64,000 bases of DNA from Myotis daubentonii (taxonomy: Eukaryota; Chordata; Mammalia; Chiroptera; Vespertilionidae): assembly GCF_963259705.1 (NCBI RefSeq), contig NC_081842.1, positions 68,150,787-68,214,786 of the forward strand, in the 5' to 3' direction. Positions within the stretch are counted from its first letter, which is position 1, and the number at the start of each line of letters is the position of its first letter. Below the pieces are notes generated by a model. The model had not been told where the DNA came from and searched no databases. It saw only the letters and a program-made list of their open reading frames with translations. Made by a program: the position numbers and the translations under genes. Shown one piece after another: positions 12,000-24,316 of this stretch.

Positions 12000-13547
12000 T
12001 TTTATTTCCTACTGATTTTCTCCTAGCTCTGTGTTTGTGTACTGTAAGTCTTCATTTAGCATCATTTATAGGTTCTGTGACTTTTAACCAAACAATGTGT
12101 AATGAAACCCATCTTACCGTAGGCTAATTGATATAACAAGAGTTAGTTCCTTATGGCATCTCATCAACATTATAACAAAATGACATTTAAAAAAATGATG
12201 TTATTCAAAGACCTGCTATATACACATATTTGAGGATAAAATAATACCTTCATTTAAAATTTAGGAATGCTAGAGAGTCTATATTAGTCTACATTACACA
12301 TGTATCTCTTTTTTTTCCAGAGAGACTCGTGGTTTTCAGAGACCTAGGATTAGATTTTCCTACAATTACTTATTTATGTTATCCACATTACACACATAAT
12401 AGTCTTAGAATAACAATATTTTTTTGTTTCAGGAAAAATTTGTAATTATATGTTTTAGTAGTTTTTCTCTTTCTTTGATTTTCTTCACCAGGAATTTATA
12501 GTAATTGTATTTTCGATCTTCTTTGTCTATTTTTAATATTGTTATTTTTTCTCATATCCTCTTTATCTACTCATTTCTTTTGAATTTAAAAACTTGTCTC
12601 ATTTTCACCTTTAATTTTATTAAAGCATTCTCTATTGTGCTACTAGTAATTCACTCTTGTGTTCCTTCTTTAGTCTTTGCTTCTGAAATAAGTATTTTAT
12701 TTCTAATTCTTTTCTGAAGTGTCGCCTCATTTTGAGTTTTTCTGATCTAAATTATGCTATTCTTTCATGTCCTATGTAATTTAATCTTTTAGCTCTTTTT
12801 ATATCTGTTCTATAAACATGTATTTCTGGCATGCTTTCATTGTTTGTAGGGAAGTGATTCTGTTCATTATTCTATTATAATAACTTTGTATGGGATTTGA
12901 CCTTAATATTTTCCTGTTTCTTAATTAGTGTTTCCAAATTTTTAGAAGGAAAAATGATTCAGGATAGCTTTCCTAACTTCAGAGAGCTATTATTTTCTAT
13001 GCTTTTATTCTCTCTTTTTTATAGAGTTCAAAAACCATTGTGGCTTGCTTTTTGAACTTTGTTTCTCTCCTTTACCTTTATATTAAACTTTTCTCCTCAT
13101 TTATATCACCCTTGTCTTATTCTGCTCTAATGCCACTTTTACTAGTTACTACTCAGTGTAGGAGGGAGCCACTGTGGCTCTGTTTTGAACATTTGTGGGA
13201 CCAGGCTTCTCCAGCCCACCTGCAGCAGCCTACTGTGATGACCTGCTAACCTGTGGCCACACCGCCTCCCAGTTTCAGTTTCTGTTCTCCACTAGGCTCT
13301 CTGTGTGCTCCAGCGAGTTTCCTTGGCTTTTGGGGGGCTTTCTAATTCTCAGTTCTGTTACATGCCTGTGGCAGCTCCCCACTTCCTCCTGAATGTAGCT
13401 GATAATCTTGCAGGTTATGGCTGTTGTAGTTTGGCTTCATCTGTGCTGTGGTCTGTGGGATAGTTTGTGAGGGATAGTTTGTGACCTGGGTTTTTTTTTT
13501 TTTTTTTTTTTAATTTGTTTGTCTGTTTGGGCTTTTTCTTTTATGGG

Positions 13548-13548
<1 letters not shown>
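12000..13548. other. AT-rich intergenic stretch, no gene
   Basis: Includes an ancient repeat-like block at 12060-12180 (TAGGCTAATTGATATAACAA) and T-rich sequence to 13140 that may be decayed L1. A moderately GC-rich block at 13150-13480 is unassigned, and a poly-T run lies at 13491-13513. Confidence 0.4.

Positions 13549-13600
<52 letters not shown>
13549..13600 (+). repeat. (TG)n microsatellite
   Basis: About 25 uninterrupted TG units. Confidence 0.97.
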
Positions 13601-13792
13601 GGTAAATGGTATTAATGAGTTTTTGGCTTTGCTATATAGTTGCTCTGTTTGTTTTGATGTGAGGATTTGGAAAGATTCAAAGATCATGCCGCCACTACCC
13701 CAGTTTTCCCAAAACAAACAATGAACTCTAATAATGTTAAGAACATAACATTTTCTAAAATTTATCGTTTCTCTTAATAAATCTCTTTCAAA

Positions 13793-15715
13793 CCCCAGAG
13801 TGAGCAGAAGGAAGGAGATAATAAAGATCAGAGCAGAAATAAATGACATAGAGATCAAAAAAACAATACAGAAAATCAATGAAACCAAGAGCTGGTTCTT
13901 TGAAAGGATAAACAAGATTGACAAACCTCTAGCCAGGCTCACCAAGAAGCAGAGAGAGAGGACCCAAATAAACAAAATTAGAAACAATAGAGGCGAAATA
14001 ACAACAGACCCCACAGAAATACAAATGACTGTTAAAAAATACTATGGACAGCTATACTCCAACAAACTAGATAACCTGGAGGAAATGGACAAATTCCTAG
14101 AAAAATACAACATTCCAGTACTCAATCAGGAAGAATCTAAAAATCTCAATAGGCCAATAACTATGGAAGAAATTGAAGCAGTCATCAAAAAACTTCCAGC
14201 AAACAAAAGCCCAGGACCAGATGGCTTCACAAGGGAGTTTTACTAAACATTCAAGGAAGAACTAAAACCTACCCTTCTCATACTACTACAAAGAATTCAA
14301 GAGGTGGGAACACTTCCAAGCTCATTCTATGAAGCCAGCATCACCCTAATACCAAAACCAGGTAAAGACAACACAATGAAAGAGAATTACAGGCCAATAT
14401 CCCTCATGAACATAGATGCCAAAATCCTCAACAAAATCTTAGCAAATCAGATCCAGCAGTACATCAGAAAGATCATACACCATGACCAAGTAGGATTTAT
14501 GCCAGGGATGCAAGAATGGTACAATATCCGCAAATCAATAAACGTGATACATCACATAAAAAAATTGAAAGAAAAAAACCACATGGTCATATCAATTGAT
14601 GCAGAAAAAGCATTTGACAAAATCCAACACCCATTTTTGATAAAAACTCTCAGCAAGGCGTGAGTAGAAGGACCATACCTCAACATAATAAAAGCCATAT
14701 GTGACAGGCCCACAGCCAACATCATACTCAACGGACAAAAACTAACACCATTTCCCCTAAGAACAGGAACAAGACAAGGATGCCCACTCTCACCACTCCT
14801 GTTCAACATAGTACTGGAAGTATTAGCCATTGCAATTAGGCAAGAAGAAGAAATAAAAGGCATCCAAATTGGAAAAGAGGAAGTAAAACTGTCCTTATTT
14901 GCAGATGACATGATATTATACATACAAAATCCTAGAGACTCCATCAAAAAGCTACTAGACTTAATACATGAATTTGGCAATGTAGCAGGATACAAAATTA
15001 ACCCCAAGAAATCTGAGGCATTTCTATACACCAATAATGAACTTTCAGAAAGAGAGATTATAAAAACAATCCCATTTACCATCGCACCAAAAAAATTAAG
15101 CTACCCAGGAATAAACTTAACTAAAGAGGTAAAAGACCTCTACTCAGAAAACTACAGGACGTTGAAAAAAGACATAGAGGAAGACATAAACAGATGGAAG
15201 AACATACCGTGTTCATGGATTGGTAGAATCAACATCATTAAAATGTCCATACTACCCAAAGCAATCTATAAATTCAACGCACTTCCCATTAAAATACCAA
15301 CGGCATACTTCACAGATCTAGAACGAACTCTCCAAAATTTCATCTGGAATAAAAAAAGACCCCGAATAGCTGCAGCAATCCTGAGAAAGAACAAAGTAGG
15401 TGGGATCTCAATACCAGATATCAAGTTGTATTACAAAGTCACTGTTCTCAAAACTGCCTGGTACTGGCACAAGAACAGGCATATAGATCAATGGAATAGA
15501 ATAGAGAGCCCAGAAATCGGCCCGAACCAATATGCTCAATTAACATTTGACAAAGGAGGGAAGAACATACAATGGAGCCAAGATAGTCTCTTCAATAAAT
15601 GGTGTTGGGAAAATTGGACAGATATATGCAAGAAAATGAAACTAGACCACCAACTTACACCATACACAAAAATAAACTCAAAATGGATAAAGGACTTAAA
15701 TGTATGACAGGAAAC
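13793..15715 (+). mobile_element. L1 ORF2 fragment bounded by a 17-bp target duplication
   Basis: AATAAATCTCTTTCAAA occurs at 13776-13792 and again at 15716-15732, enclosing 1.92 kb of L1 ORF2. The fragment covers the pre-RT, reverse-transcriptase and part of the C-terminal domain. The left duplication follows TT, fitting an L1-endonuclease site. The insert stops inside ORF2 with no 3' UTR and no poly-A tail, which is unusual for a target-primed insertion. Confidence 0.93.
13800..15707 (+). pseudogene. Decayed L1 ORF2 reverse transcriptase reading frame
   Basis: A single frame encodes the RT block, including the PGPDGF region (about 14212), the [14 protein letters not shown] region and the catalytic FADDM at 14898-14912. 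Two in-frame stops (TAA 14244-14246, TGA 14661-14663) break it. It lacks the endonuclease domain and the C-terminal end, so it is not functional. Few lesions in 1.9 kb suggest a fairly young copy. Confidence 0.92.
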
Positions 15716-15732
15716 AATAAATCTCTTTCAAA

Positions 15733-16190
15733 GAGATTATTCAGAGTTGTCTTGTTCTTTTTAAAAATGGCATTTGAAATATGATGGCTTGTTTTTGTAA
15801 TGCTGTGTCCTACATCCACCTTCATATGACCCTTTTCTTACATGCAAACAATATCTTTACATAGATATCCTGTAATTTTTATCTTTTCTCAATCCCTCCC
15901 TTTCTTCCTTCCTCTCTTAAAACAAAACAAAGATGAATAGAAGGGTTGTCTGTATTTTCAATTATTGAATTATATCCAAGAGGAATTGCAGCAGATGGTG
16001 TTCAAGCCCCACCTATATCCGTCACCTCCACCACTTTGGTGCACTTTGCCCTACTTCCAGTTGCCGGCATCAGCACTTATTTGCTTATGAGCTTTCCATG
16101 GCCGCCAGAGCCTGCATGGTCTGAGCAGCAGGCTAGAGTTGCTACTGCCCCTCATGGGAGCAGTCCTTAACTAGTGAATGCTGATGTATA
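15733..16190. other. Intergenic stretch, no gene
   Basis: AT-rich to 15960, then a modest GC-rich block (15990-16170) that may be a decayed Helitron ending near ACTAG 16170-16174. No firm assignment. Confidence 0.35.
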
Positions 16191-16650
16191 TGGTAGACAG
16201 AAAACCAGCACACTCAAAGATATATATGTCCTAATCCCCCAAATATATGAAAATATGACCTTTTGTGGCAGAAGTATTTCTGCAGATGTAACTAAGTTAA
16301 TGATCTTGAAATGAAAGATAATCCTGGATTACTCAGGCAAACCCAATATCATATGAGTCATTAAAAATGGAAGCGGAAAGTCATAAGCCAAGAGAAATTT
16401 GAATATGCTGTGCTGCTGGCCTTGGAGATGGAGGAAGGAGACACCAGCCAAGCACCACAGATGGCCACTAACAGCTCAAAAAGGAAGGAAACAAATCCCC
16501 CAGATGTGGCCCTTGATTTTAACACCTTGATTTTAGCTCAGTAGGACAGTTTGTACTTCTGACCTCCAAAACTGTAAGATGATAAAGTTGTGTTCTTTTA
16601 ATTCACAGTAGTTTTGGCAATTTGTTATAGGAGCAATAGGAAACTAATGA
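16190..16650 (+). mobile_element. MLT1-like (ERVL-MaLR) LTR
   Basis: Carries ordered MaLR landmarks: GTCCTAATCCCCCAAATAT, ACTTCTGACCTCCAAAACTG, and the 3' end TTTGTTATAGGAGCAATAGG. Sense orientation, old. Confidence 0.65.
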
Positions 16651-17105
16651 AATGGCTAAATGTCCCAAGCTTCCTCAATTCTTCCTCAATTCTCTTTAAT
16701 GTTGGCTCCCAGAGTTCCCAGAGGTGGGTGGGGATTAAGTGGTTTATCCACAGTGGTAACTTGTTAGGAAACAAACCATTTATTAGCTTCCTTCCCTTTC
16801 CTGTTTTTTACTCCCCTACTATGTTGGGAACACCTGTGAATAAATTTGCTTGCACTTGAGTCCTTGAATTGGGACTTGATTAAGGGGGAACCCAATCTGA
16901 AACAGAACTTGAGACGGCTTTGGTGAGAGACTGATGTAAGTACTTGTTCAAATTCTTCAAGTTTGGATTGAAGGAGAAGGGACTTTTGTAATTGATACAA
17001 ATTTTTATCACTTCCAAGATGCAGTAGTGCAGAGACCTTGAGAAGCAAGGTGGAGATTTGGAACTCAGGTGGTCACAAAACATACTCCTGATCTTTGTTA
17101 TAGAG

Positions 17106-17318
17106 CAGTGGTTCTCAACCTTCTGGCCCTTTAAATACAGTTCCTCATGTTGTGGCCCAACCATAAAATTTATTTTCGTTGCTACTTCATAACTGTAATG
17201 TTGCTACTGTTATGAATCGTAATGTAAATATCTGATATGCAAGATGGTCTTAGGCGACCCCTGTGAGAGGGTCGTTTGACTGCCAAAGGGGTTTCTACCC
17301 ACAGTTTGAGAACCGCTG
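17106..17318 (-). mobile_element. SPIN-like hAT MITE with perfect 8-bp duplications
   Basis: Begins CAGTGGTTCTCAACC and ends GGTTGAG-like AGTTTGAGAACCGCTG, so the termini are inverted repeats. Flanked by TTATAGAG at 17098-17105 and 17319-17326 (8/8, the hAT signature). Internal blocks CGTTGCTACTTCATAACTGT and TTAGGCGACCCCTGTGAGAG match the SPIN/URR1-type family, which is known for horizontal transfer among tetrapods. Confidence 0.85.
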
Positions 17319-17479
17319 TTATAGAGCCTTTGGCGAGTATTAGGGTTATGTCCATTGAGTGATTCTTCAGTAGTCAGAATAAGACTGTGGAATTCCATTC
17401 ATAGGCCACCACTGCCACAAGGGGCAATGAATTTTAGGAGGAAATTTCAGCAGATAATACAGATTGGCTGACTCTACAC

Positions 17480-17916
17480 CAGGGTGTCTTGACCTTGACA
17501 CCATAGACTTTTTTGGGCTGGATAATTTTTTTGTTGTGAGGTCTGTTCTGGGCAGGATATTCAGCAGCATCCCAGAATTCACTCTATCCATCAGCCGTGG
17601 GCAAACTACGGCCCGCGGGCCGGATCCGGCCCGTTTGAAATGAATAAAACAAAACAAAAAAAAGACCGTACCCTTTTATGTAATGATGTTTACTTTGAAT
17701 TTATATTAGTTCACACAAACACTCCATCCATGCTTTTGTTCCGGCCCTCCGGTCCAGTTTAAGAACCCATTGTGGCCCCTGAGTCAAAAAGTTTGCCCAT
17801 ACCTGCACTAGATACTATTATCACCCCCACCCAAGTTTTGACAACCACAAATATCTCCAAACATTGTTAAATATCCCCAAGGGACAAAACACCCTTTGGT
17901 GAGAGCCACTCCTCTG
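17480..17916 (+). mobile_element. MER20 hAT-Charlie element, interrupted
   Basis: Left part (AGGGTGTCTTGACCTTGACA, CATCCCAGAATTC) and right part (CCCCCACCCAAGTTTTGACA, CCAAACATTGTTAAATATCC) are the two halves of one MER20. A younger hAT at 17592-17805 separates them. Confidence 0.85.
17592..17805 (+). mobile_element. Non-autonomous hAT element nested in MER20
   Basis: Terminal inverted repeats CAGCCGTGGGCAAACT and AGTTTGCCCATACCTG, with CpG-rich subterminal GGCCCGCGGGCCGG. Flanks CTATCCAT and CACTAGAT agree at only 4/8, so the duplication is damaged. The right flank matches the MER20 consensus. Confidence 0.8.
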
Positions 17917-17974
17917 TATAATACTGTAATGGTGAATAAATGTCATTATACATTTGTCAAAACCCATAGAAAGG

Positions 17975-18292
17975 TCCTGGCCGGTGTGGTTAATAGTTAG
18001 ATCATCAGCCTGCACACCAAAGGGTCATAGGTTTGATTCCCCATCAAGGGCACGTACCTGAGTTACAGGTTTGATCCCCAGCCCTGGTTGGGGTGCATAC
18101 GGAAGGCAACCAATGGATGTATCTCTCTCACATAGATGTTTCTCTCTCCATCTCTCTCTCTCTATTTCTCTCTCTCGCTCTCCTTTCTGTTTCTCTACTT
18201 CTCTTCCTCCCTTGCTCCCTTTCACTCTCTCTAAAAGTCAATGGAAAACAATCCTCAGATGAGGATTAAAACAACAACAACAACAACAACAT
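17975..18292 (+). mobile_element. VES SINE with CTC-rich and (CAA)n tail
   Basis: CCTGGCCGGTGTGGTTAATA head, GGTTTGATTCCCCATCAAGG box-B-like core, pyrimidine tail, CAGATGAGGATT terminal motif and (ACA)n end. Confidence 0.85.
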
Positions 18293-18587
18293 AGAAGGTA
18301 CAACACCAAGAATGAACGCTAATGTAAGCTATGGACTTTGTGTGATAATGACATGTCAGTGCTGGTTTGTCTATTGTAACAATGGTACTACTATGGTACA
18401 GACTGTTGACTGTAAGAGGGGCTGTGCTTGTGTGGGCAAAGGGAATATATAGGAACTCTGTATTTTTTGCTCTAATTTGTTGTGAACCCAAAACTACTAT
18501 AAAAAATCATTTATTTAAAAAAATCAACTGCTTCCCTTCACCAACAGTGGTAACTCTAAAACTGTAGCCTTAAAAGGAAATAAGTTT

Positions 18588-19163
18588 TTTTAAAAAATAA
18601 TTTTATTGAATTTATTAGAGTAACATTGGTTAATAAAATGATATAAGTTTCTAGTGTACAATTCTATAATACATCATCTGTATATTGCATTGTGTGTTCA
18701 CGACCCAAACTCAAGTCTCCTTCAGTCTCCATTTATCCCCCCTTTTACCCTCTTCTACCTCCCTCCACCCTCCTTTTGGTAGCAGCCCAAGTGCCCATCA
18801 GTAGATGAGTGGATTAAAAAACTATGGTACATTTACTACTCAGCTATAAAAAAAGAAGGAAATCTTACCTTTTGCAACAGAATGTATGGACCTGGGAAGT
18901 GTTATGCTAAGTGAAATAAGCCAGTCAGAGAAAGACAAATACCATATGATTTCATTTATATGTGAAATCCAATGAACAATATAAACAAACAAAACAGAAA
19001 CAGACTCATAGAGAACAAACTAACAGCAGTGGGGAGAGGGGTTGGAGGCTAGGTGAAAAAGGTGAAGGGATTAAATAAAAATAAAAACAAACAAACAACG
19101 CCCCCCCTCCAAAAAAAAAAAAAATCCTCACAGACACAGACAACAATATGGTGATTACCAGAA
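18588..19163 (-). mobile_element. Antisense L1 with 5' inversion
   Basis: 18588-18780 is reversed L1 3' UTR. 18781-19163 is forward L1 sequence from ORF2's end (GCCCAAGTGCCCATCAGTAG; AAATAAGCCAGTCAGAGAAA). This head-to-head layout is typical of twin priming. GGAAATAAGTTT (18576-18587) and GGAGATAAGTTT (19164-19175) form an 11/12 duplication. Confidence 0.75.
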
Positions 19164-19175
19164 GGAGATAAGTTT

Positions 19176-19777
19176 CTGACCTCAAGCTTTTTTTTCAAAC
19201 AAGTTCCTTAAGAATTCTTTGCCTGATAATTGGACTTAGCACATTGATAAATATCAGATTAAGAATTACCTTCCCATCCGCTCCTCTTTCAAATAGTCTC
19301 AAGGTAGCTATCATTAAATGGGAGTTGGAGAATGGGCAGAGCATAGTGGCCAGTTAGTAGGTTCTCTGGGTTAAAAATCCATGACGATACAAGTTCCTTA
19401 ACTGTGGTTATTTGTGCATGAAATTTACTAAAAATAGTAAAAATACAACCTACTAAGTTTTTGAGGGAACCTCAAGACTACCTTATTATAGCCGTAACTG
19501 TTAACCACCAAACACTGTAGCTGGACCCCAACTTGCACAAACAGAGAGTAGAGGGATAAAGCTGTGCACCCCCCAAAGTCATCCTCTCCAATTCCCACCT
19601 CAGCTCTGGTCATAAAGAAAAAATGACCAGTGTAGCGGAGGCTATCATGCACTATCCAGATTTCTCCAGATCCTGGGAGTGTTCCTGGCTGTCAGGTTTG
19701 CCTGTGAATTTGCTGAAGACAAGTACTTACCAAAGGACATACCACCTTCCCTGGAGAGAGACAATGACCGGTCAACA
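19176..19777. other. Intergenic stretch, nothing assigned
   Basis: No recognisable gene, exon or repeat. Confidence 0.4.
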
Positions 19778-19955
19778 TCTACACTAATAAAAGCCAAGAT
19801 GGTCCTCATACATGATGTCATCACAAGATGGCCACCACAACATGGCCACCACAAAGATGGATGCCACAAAGATGGCCAGTTGTGGGCGATCAGGCCAGCA
19901 GGGGAGGGCAGTTGTGGGCAATCAGGCCGGCAGGGGAGGACTTTGGATAAGCTAG
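19778..19955 (+). mobile_element. HeliBat-like element with internal GATGGCCACCACAA repeats
   Basis: Starts TCTACACTAATAAAAGCCAA, a variant Helitron 5' end, and ends at CTAG 19952-19955. Inside are short tandem repeats of AAGATGGCCACCACAA type and a doubled AATCAGGCCGGCAGGGG unit. Confidence 0.6.
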
Positions 19956-20847
19956 CAAGATAAGATATGTTATTATCCCTTTTGGAGAGAGGAGCATGTT
20001 CCCCATAGATATCTAGGTGGATAAAGAGAGTGGTGGATGTGGTAAAGACAGTTTTGGCCCTTCTTTCTTAATAATAGAACCTCAAAATTTGAATGGGTAT
20101 TTTTTTCTGCCTGTATAGAAGATTTTATTTCCCAGTCTTCCTTGCAGGAAGGTATGGTCATATAATTAAGTCAAAGTCAATATGCTGTAAGTGGAAGTTT
20201 GGTACTGGATTTCCATAAGATTTTTTAAGAGGTCTCACTCATGCCTAAGATCTAGTCCTTTCACCTTCTGCCTTTTTTAGAACCTGCAACTCAGATATGG
20301 TGACTGGAGCTGACATCATCCATCTTGGACCATGGATCCAGAAGAGGGATGTCAGAGGTAAGAGAGTGAAGCAAAAAGACAGAAGGAGACAGGGTTGTTG
20401 ATGAAGGAGGAGTCACAGTATTGGCCCTATCCTGTGTACCTCTAAACCTCTTTTGCATGTGAAGGAAACAATGTTAAAATTTATTTATGCCATCACTATT
20501 TTGGATTTTTCCACTCTATACAATTGAACTTAATCCAAACTGATAAAGAATTCAAATGATACAATCCTAAAATATCCCCTTGACCTGTCATCACTCCTCC
20601 AAGAGGAGGGGGATGGATGTGCTGCCTGGTGTTCTCCATAGTTATTAGGTACACTAAGCCTCACAGGAGGTTAACTAGGCCCTGGAACTTCATAGCTACC
20701 TATGGTCCACCTTACCCACACTATTTTAAAAGAAATCCCATGAGAAGTTCAAGAGTGATACAGGTTTCCTCTTTCATATTATAGAATATTTATTGGGCAT
20801 TAAACATTTTGACATTTCCTGGGAATTTGTGTGATGGAGAGCAAAAT
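19956..20847. other. Intergenic stretch with an unassigned ancient repeat
   Basis: 20115-20420 (CCCAGTCTTCCTTGCAGGAA ... AGACAGAAGGAGACAGGGTT) looks like an old LTR-type repeat related to the block at 1640. The remainder is unassigned. Confidence 0.35.
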
Positions 20848-21312
20848 AACACCATTCATTACCTTTCTGTTGCCACTGTAACAAATTACCACAATCTCAG
20901 TGGCTTTAAACAATGCCAATTTATTCTCTTGTTCTGGAGATCAGAAATACAAAATGAATCTTACAAGGCTAAAATCAAGATGTCAGCAGAGCTGGTTCCT
21001 TCTGGTGGCTCCAAGGGGAACATCCATTCCTTGTTTCTTCCAGCTTCTACAGGTTGACGGCATCCTTGACTTATGGTCACATCACTTCAGTCACTGCTTC
21101 TGTTGTTACATTGCTTTCTCTGACCCCCTCTGTGTCCCTTTTATAAGGGTCATTGCATTAGTTCAGCTGCCCCTCCTCCATAACCAAGGATAATGTCTCC
21201 ATCTCAAAATCCTTAATTTAAACAAATCTGCAAAGTAGCTTTTGCCATATAAGGTAGCAGGGCTTTCAGGATTTAGAAAGTAAACATAATTGGGAGGCTT
21301 TTATTCAGCCTA
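20848..21312 (-). mobile_element. MLT1/MST-like LTR, antisense
   Basis: Antisense MaLR landmarks: TGTAACAAATTACCACAATC, TTCTGGAGATCAGAAATAC, and the end TTTATTCAGCCTACTAT. Old. Confidence 0.7.
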
Positions 21313-22345
21313 CTATACTCATCTAAACTTAGTTAGAAGTTATCCAGGGAAGTTTTATTCTAATTTAAAAGTAATAGAAATTGTTAGATATGATTGCTTT
21401 ATACAAGGCAACTTCTATAAATCAAAAACCATTATTAAAATGTTAAAAGGCAAAACTCTTCCACTATTTCCTGAAAATATAACAAGCATGGTGACAAGAG
21501 TTTAATATATTCAGATATAAAATATTAAATTTTTAAAAATAGAAAGAAAACCATTAAGACTCTAATATCTTGATAAGCAATTAATTGTGCATGAATAACA
21601 ATTCACAAATGATAAACACCCTAAAATTTAGAATAAATTGAATGTTTTACTTTTTAAATTATAATGATCATATCAAGGTATTACTAATGATGTAGTTAAC
21701 CATACCTGGATATTTTTTAAACTTGCCTCTAGGAATACACATTGGTCTTTCTTGGAAGTTATGTAGCTCTAGGTATCAAGAAAGCTAAAAATGTTCATAT
21801 CTTCAACCCAGTAATTCCACTTTTGGGAAATCATCCAAAATGCAGCAGAGCGAAAATATTCAACTTTATGTGAAAAAGTGGAAAAACCTAAATGTCCTAT
21901 AATAGAAAAATGGCTAAATAAATAGTGCTATAATTATAAGCTGGGATATATTATTCCGCTATATAAGTATATGTCGCTGGAGAGTATTCTTTCTAAATAA
22001 CTTGTAGAAATGCCTGTAAGGGCACAGAGAGCAATCCTACAAGGCCATTGAGCAGACAGCTAAAAATCTGCTCAAAGGTTAGGAGAACAGGCCGTCCCCA
22101 GGCCTGGGCTTTCCGAGTTCCCTTTCAAAGCATTGTATTTGGCAATTTAAATATATAATTATTTGGGTTATAAATACTGATTCCAACCAGCATTAAGAGA
22201 TAAATAAGACCAAAATTCGGTCAGTTGCCATTGGCATGACTCTATCAGATGTTAAAATATGAAATATGTATTTCTGAACCGGTTGATGAATGGTAACTGG
22301 CTGCTGCCCTGAGCCCTCAGGTACTCCCTGCTTCCCTAGTCTCAT
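21313..22345. other. AT-rich intergenic stretch
   Basis: 21800-21985 has a weak L1-like 3' ORF2 flavour (TTCAACCCAGTAATTCCACT). Nothing else identifiable. Confidence 0.4.
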
Positions 22346-22547
22346 TTTTTAAAAAAATATGATTTTATTGATTTCAGAGAGAGCAAGGGAGAAGGATAGA
22401 GAGAGAAACATCAATGATGAGAGAGAATCATTGATCGGCTGCCTCCTGAATGCCCCCTTCTGGGATGGAGTCCACAACCGGGAGCTGAACCATGACCTCC
22501 TAGTTCCATAGGTCAGTGTTCAACCACTGAGCCACACCAAGACCCCT
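22346..22547 (-). mobile_element. VES SINE, antisense
   Basis: TATGATTTTATTGATTTCAG through CAACCACTGAGCCACACCAA, the antisense VES layout. Diverged. Confidence 0.85.
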
Positions 22548-23961
22548 TTACTTCCAGCAGGGCAGGACCCTTCATTATTGAGCAACTATAATGACTGGCA
22601 CTATCTACAATATCATGTCATCTGTGAATAATGAGAGTTTTACTTCCTCCTTCCCAATTTGGATGCCTTTTATTTCTTCTTCTTGTATGATCAATATGGC
22701 CAGGACTTCCAGAACCTTGTTGAATAAGAGTGGTGAAAGAGAGCATCCCTGTTTTGTTCCTGTCCTTAGGGGAAATGGTTTTAGTTTTTGCCCACTGAGT
22801 ATGATGTTGGCTGTAGGTTTGTCATATATGATCTTTATTATGTTAAAATACGCTCCCTGTATTCCCACTTTGTTTTTTATCAAATTTGGATTTTGCTGAA
22901 TGCTTTTTCTGCATCTATTGATATGATCATGTGATTTTTGTCTTGCAACCTGTTTATGTGCTGTATCACATTTATTGATTTGCGAATATTGTACCAGCCT
23001 TGCATCCCCAGAATAAATCCCACTTGGTCATGATGTATGATCTTCTTAATGTATTGCTGGATCTGGTTTGCTAAAATTTTGTTGAGGATTTTAGCGTCTA
23101 TGTTCATCAGAAATATTGGCCTGTAGTTCTCTTTCTTTGTTGTGCCTTTATCTGGTTTTGAAATTAGGGTGATGCTGGCCTCATAAAAAGAGTTTGGAAG
23201 TATTCCTTCCTCTTGAATTTTTTGGAATAGTTTGAGGAGTAGAGATGTTAGTTTTTCTTTGAATATTTGGTAAAACTCCCCTGTGAATCCGTCTGGACTT
23301 TAGTTTGCTGGGAGTTTTTTTTTTTTTTAATTATTATAACTGCTTCAATTTCATCATTGTACATAGAAAACCCTAAAGACTATATAAAAAAAAACTACTA
23401 GATTTAATAAATGAATTTGGAAATATAGCAGGATACAAAATTAACACCCCAAAATCCATAGCATCTTTATACACCAATAGTGAACTCCCAGAGAGAGAAA
23501 CTAAAAAAAAAATCCCATTTACCATTGCAACAACAAAATTAAGATAAACTTAACCTGTGCTCTGAAAACTACAGGACATTGAAAAAAATAGATAGAGGAA
23601 AATATAAACAAGTGGAAGAATATACCATGTTCATCGATTGGTAGAATCAACATCATTAAAATGTCTATACTACCCAACGCAACTATAGATTCAATGCAAT
23701 CCCCATTAAAATACCAACAGCATATTTCACAGACCTAGAACACACACTCCAAAAATTTATGTGAAACCAAAAAAAGACTCCAAATAGCTCCAGATATCTT
23801 GAGAAAGAACAAAATTGGAGGAATCACAATACCAGATATCTAGTTATACTACAAAGCCACTATACTCAAAACAGCCTGGTACTGGCACAAGAAAAGGCAT
23901 ATAGATCAATGGAACAGAACAGAGAACCCAGAAATCGACCCAAACGACTATACTCAATTAA

Positions 23962-24316
23962 TCCTATATAATAAAAAGCTAATATGCAAATCAACTGAAC
24001 AGCAGAACAACCAGTCACTACGATCACACCGACCACCAGGGGGCCGACACTCAATGCAGGAGGTGCCCTCTGGTGGTCAGTGTGCTGCTACAGGGGGAGC
24101 ACCGCTCAGCCACAATCTGGACTCACGACTGGTGAGTGCAGTGGTGGTGGCAGGAGCCTCTCCTGCCTCCATGGCAGTGCTAAGGATGTCTGACTGATAG
24201 CTTAGGCCCTCTCCCTGTTAGTCAGACATCCCTTGAGGGCTCCTGGACTGTGAGAGAGTGCAGGCCAGGCTGAGTGACACCCCCCAAGTGCACAAATTCT
24301 GTGTATCGGCCTTGAG
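23962..24316 (+). mobile_element. HeliBat Helitron inside L1
   Basis: TCCTATATAATAAAAAGCTA start after A; end GGCCTTGAG at 24316, a mutated GGGCCTCTAG. L1 sequence flanks both sides (ACTCAATTA / TATTTGATAAAAGAGGC). Confidence 0.88.

Noticed and set aside
11812..12127. ORFs of 62-102 codons
   Set aside because: Produced by the CCCTT/CTCTT repeat, giving only SLPFP or GKGRE periodic peptides.
14552..15082. 176-codon minus-strand ORF
   Set aside because: Shadow of the L1 ORF2 frame on the + strand, which matches reverse transcriptase.
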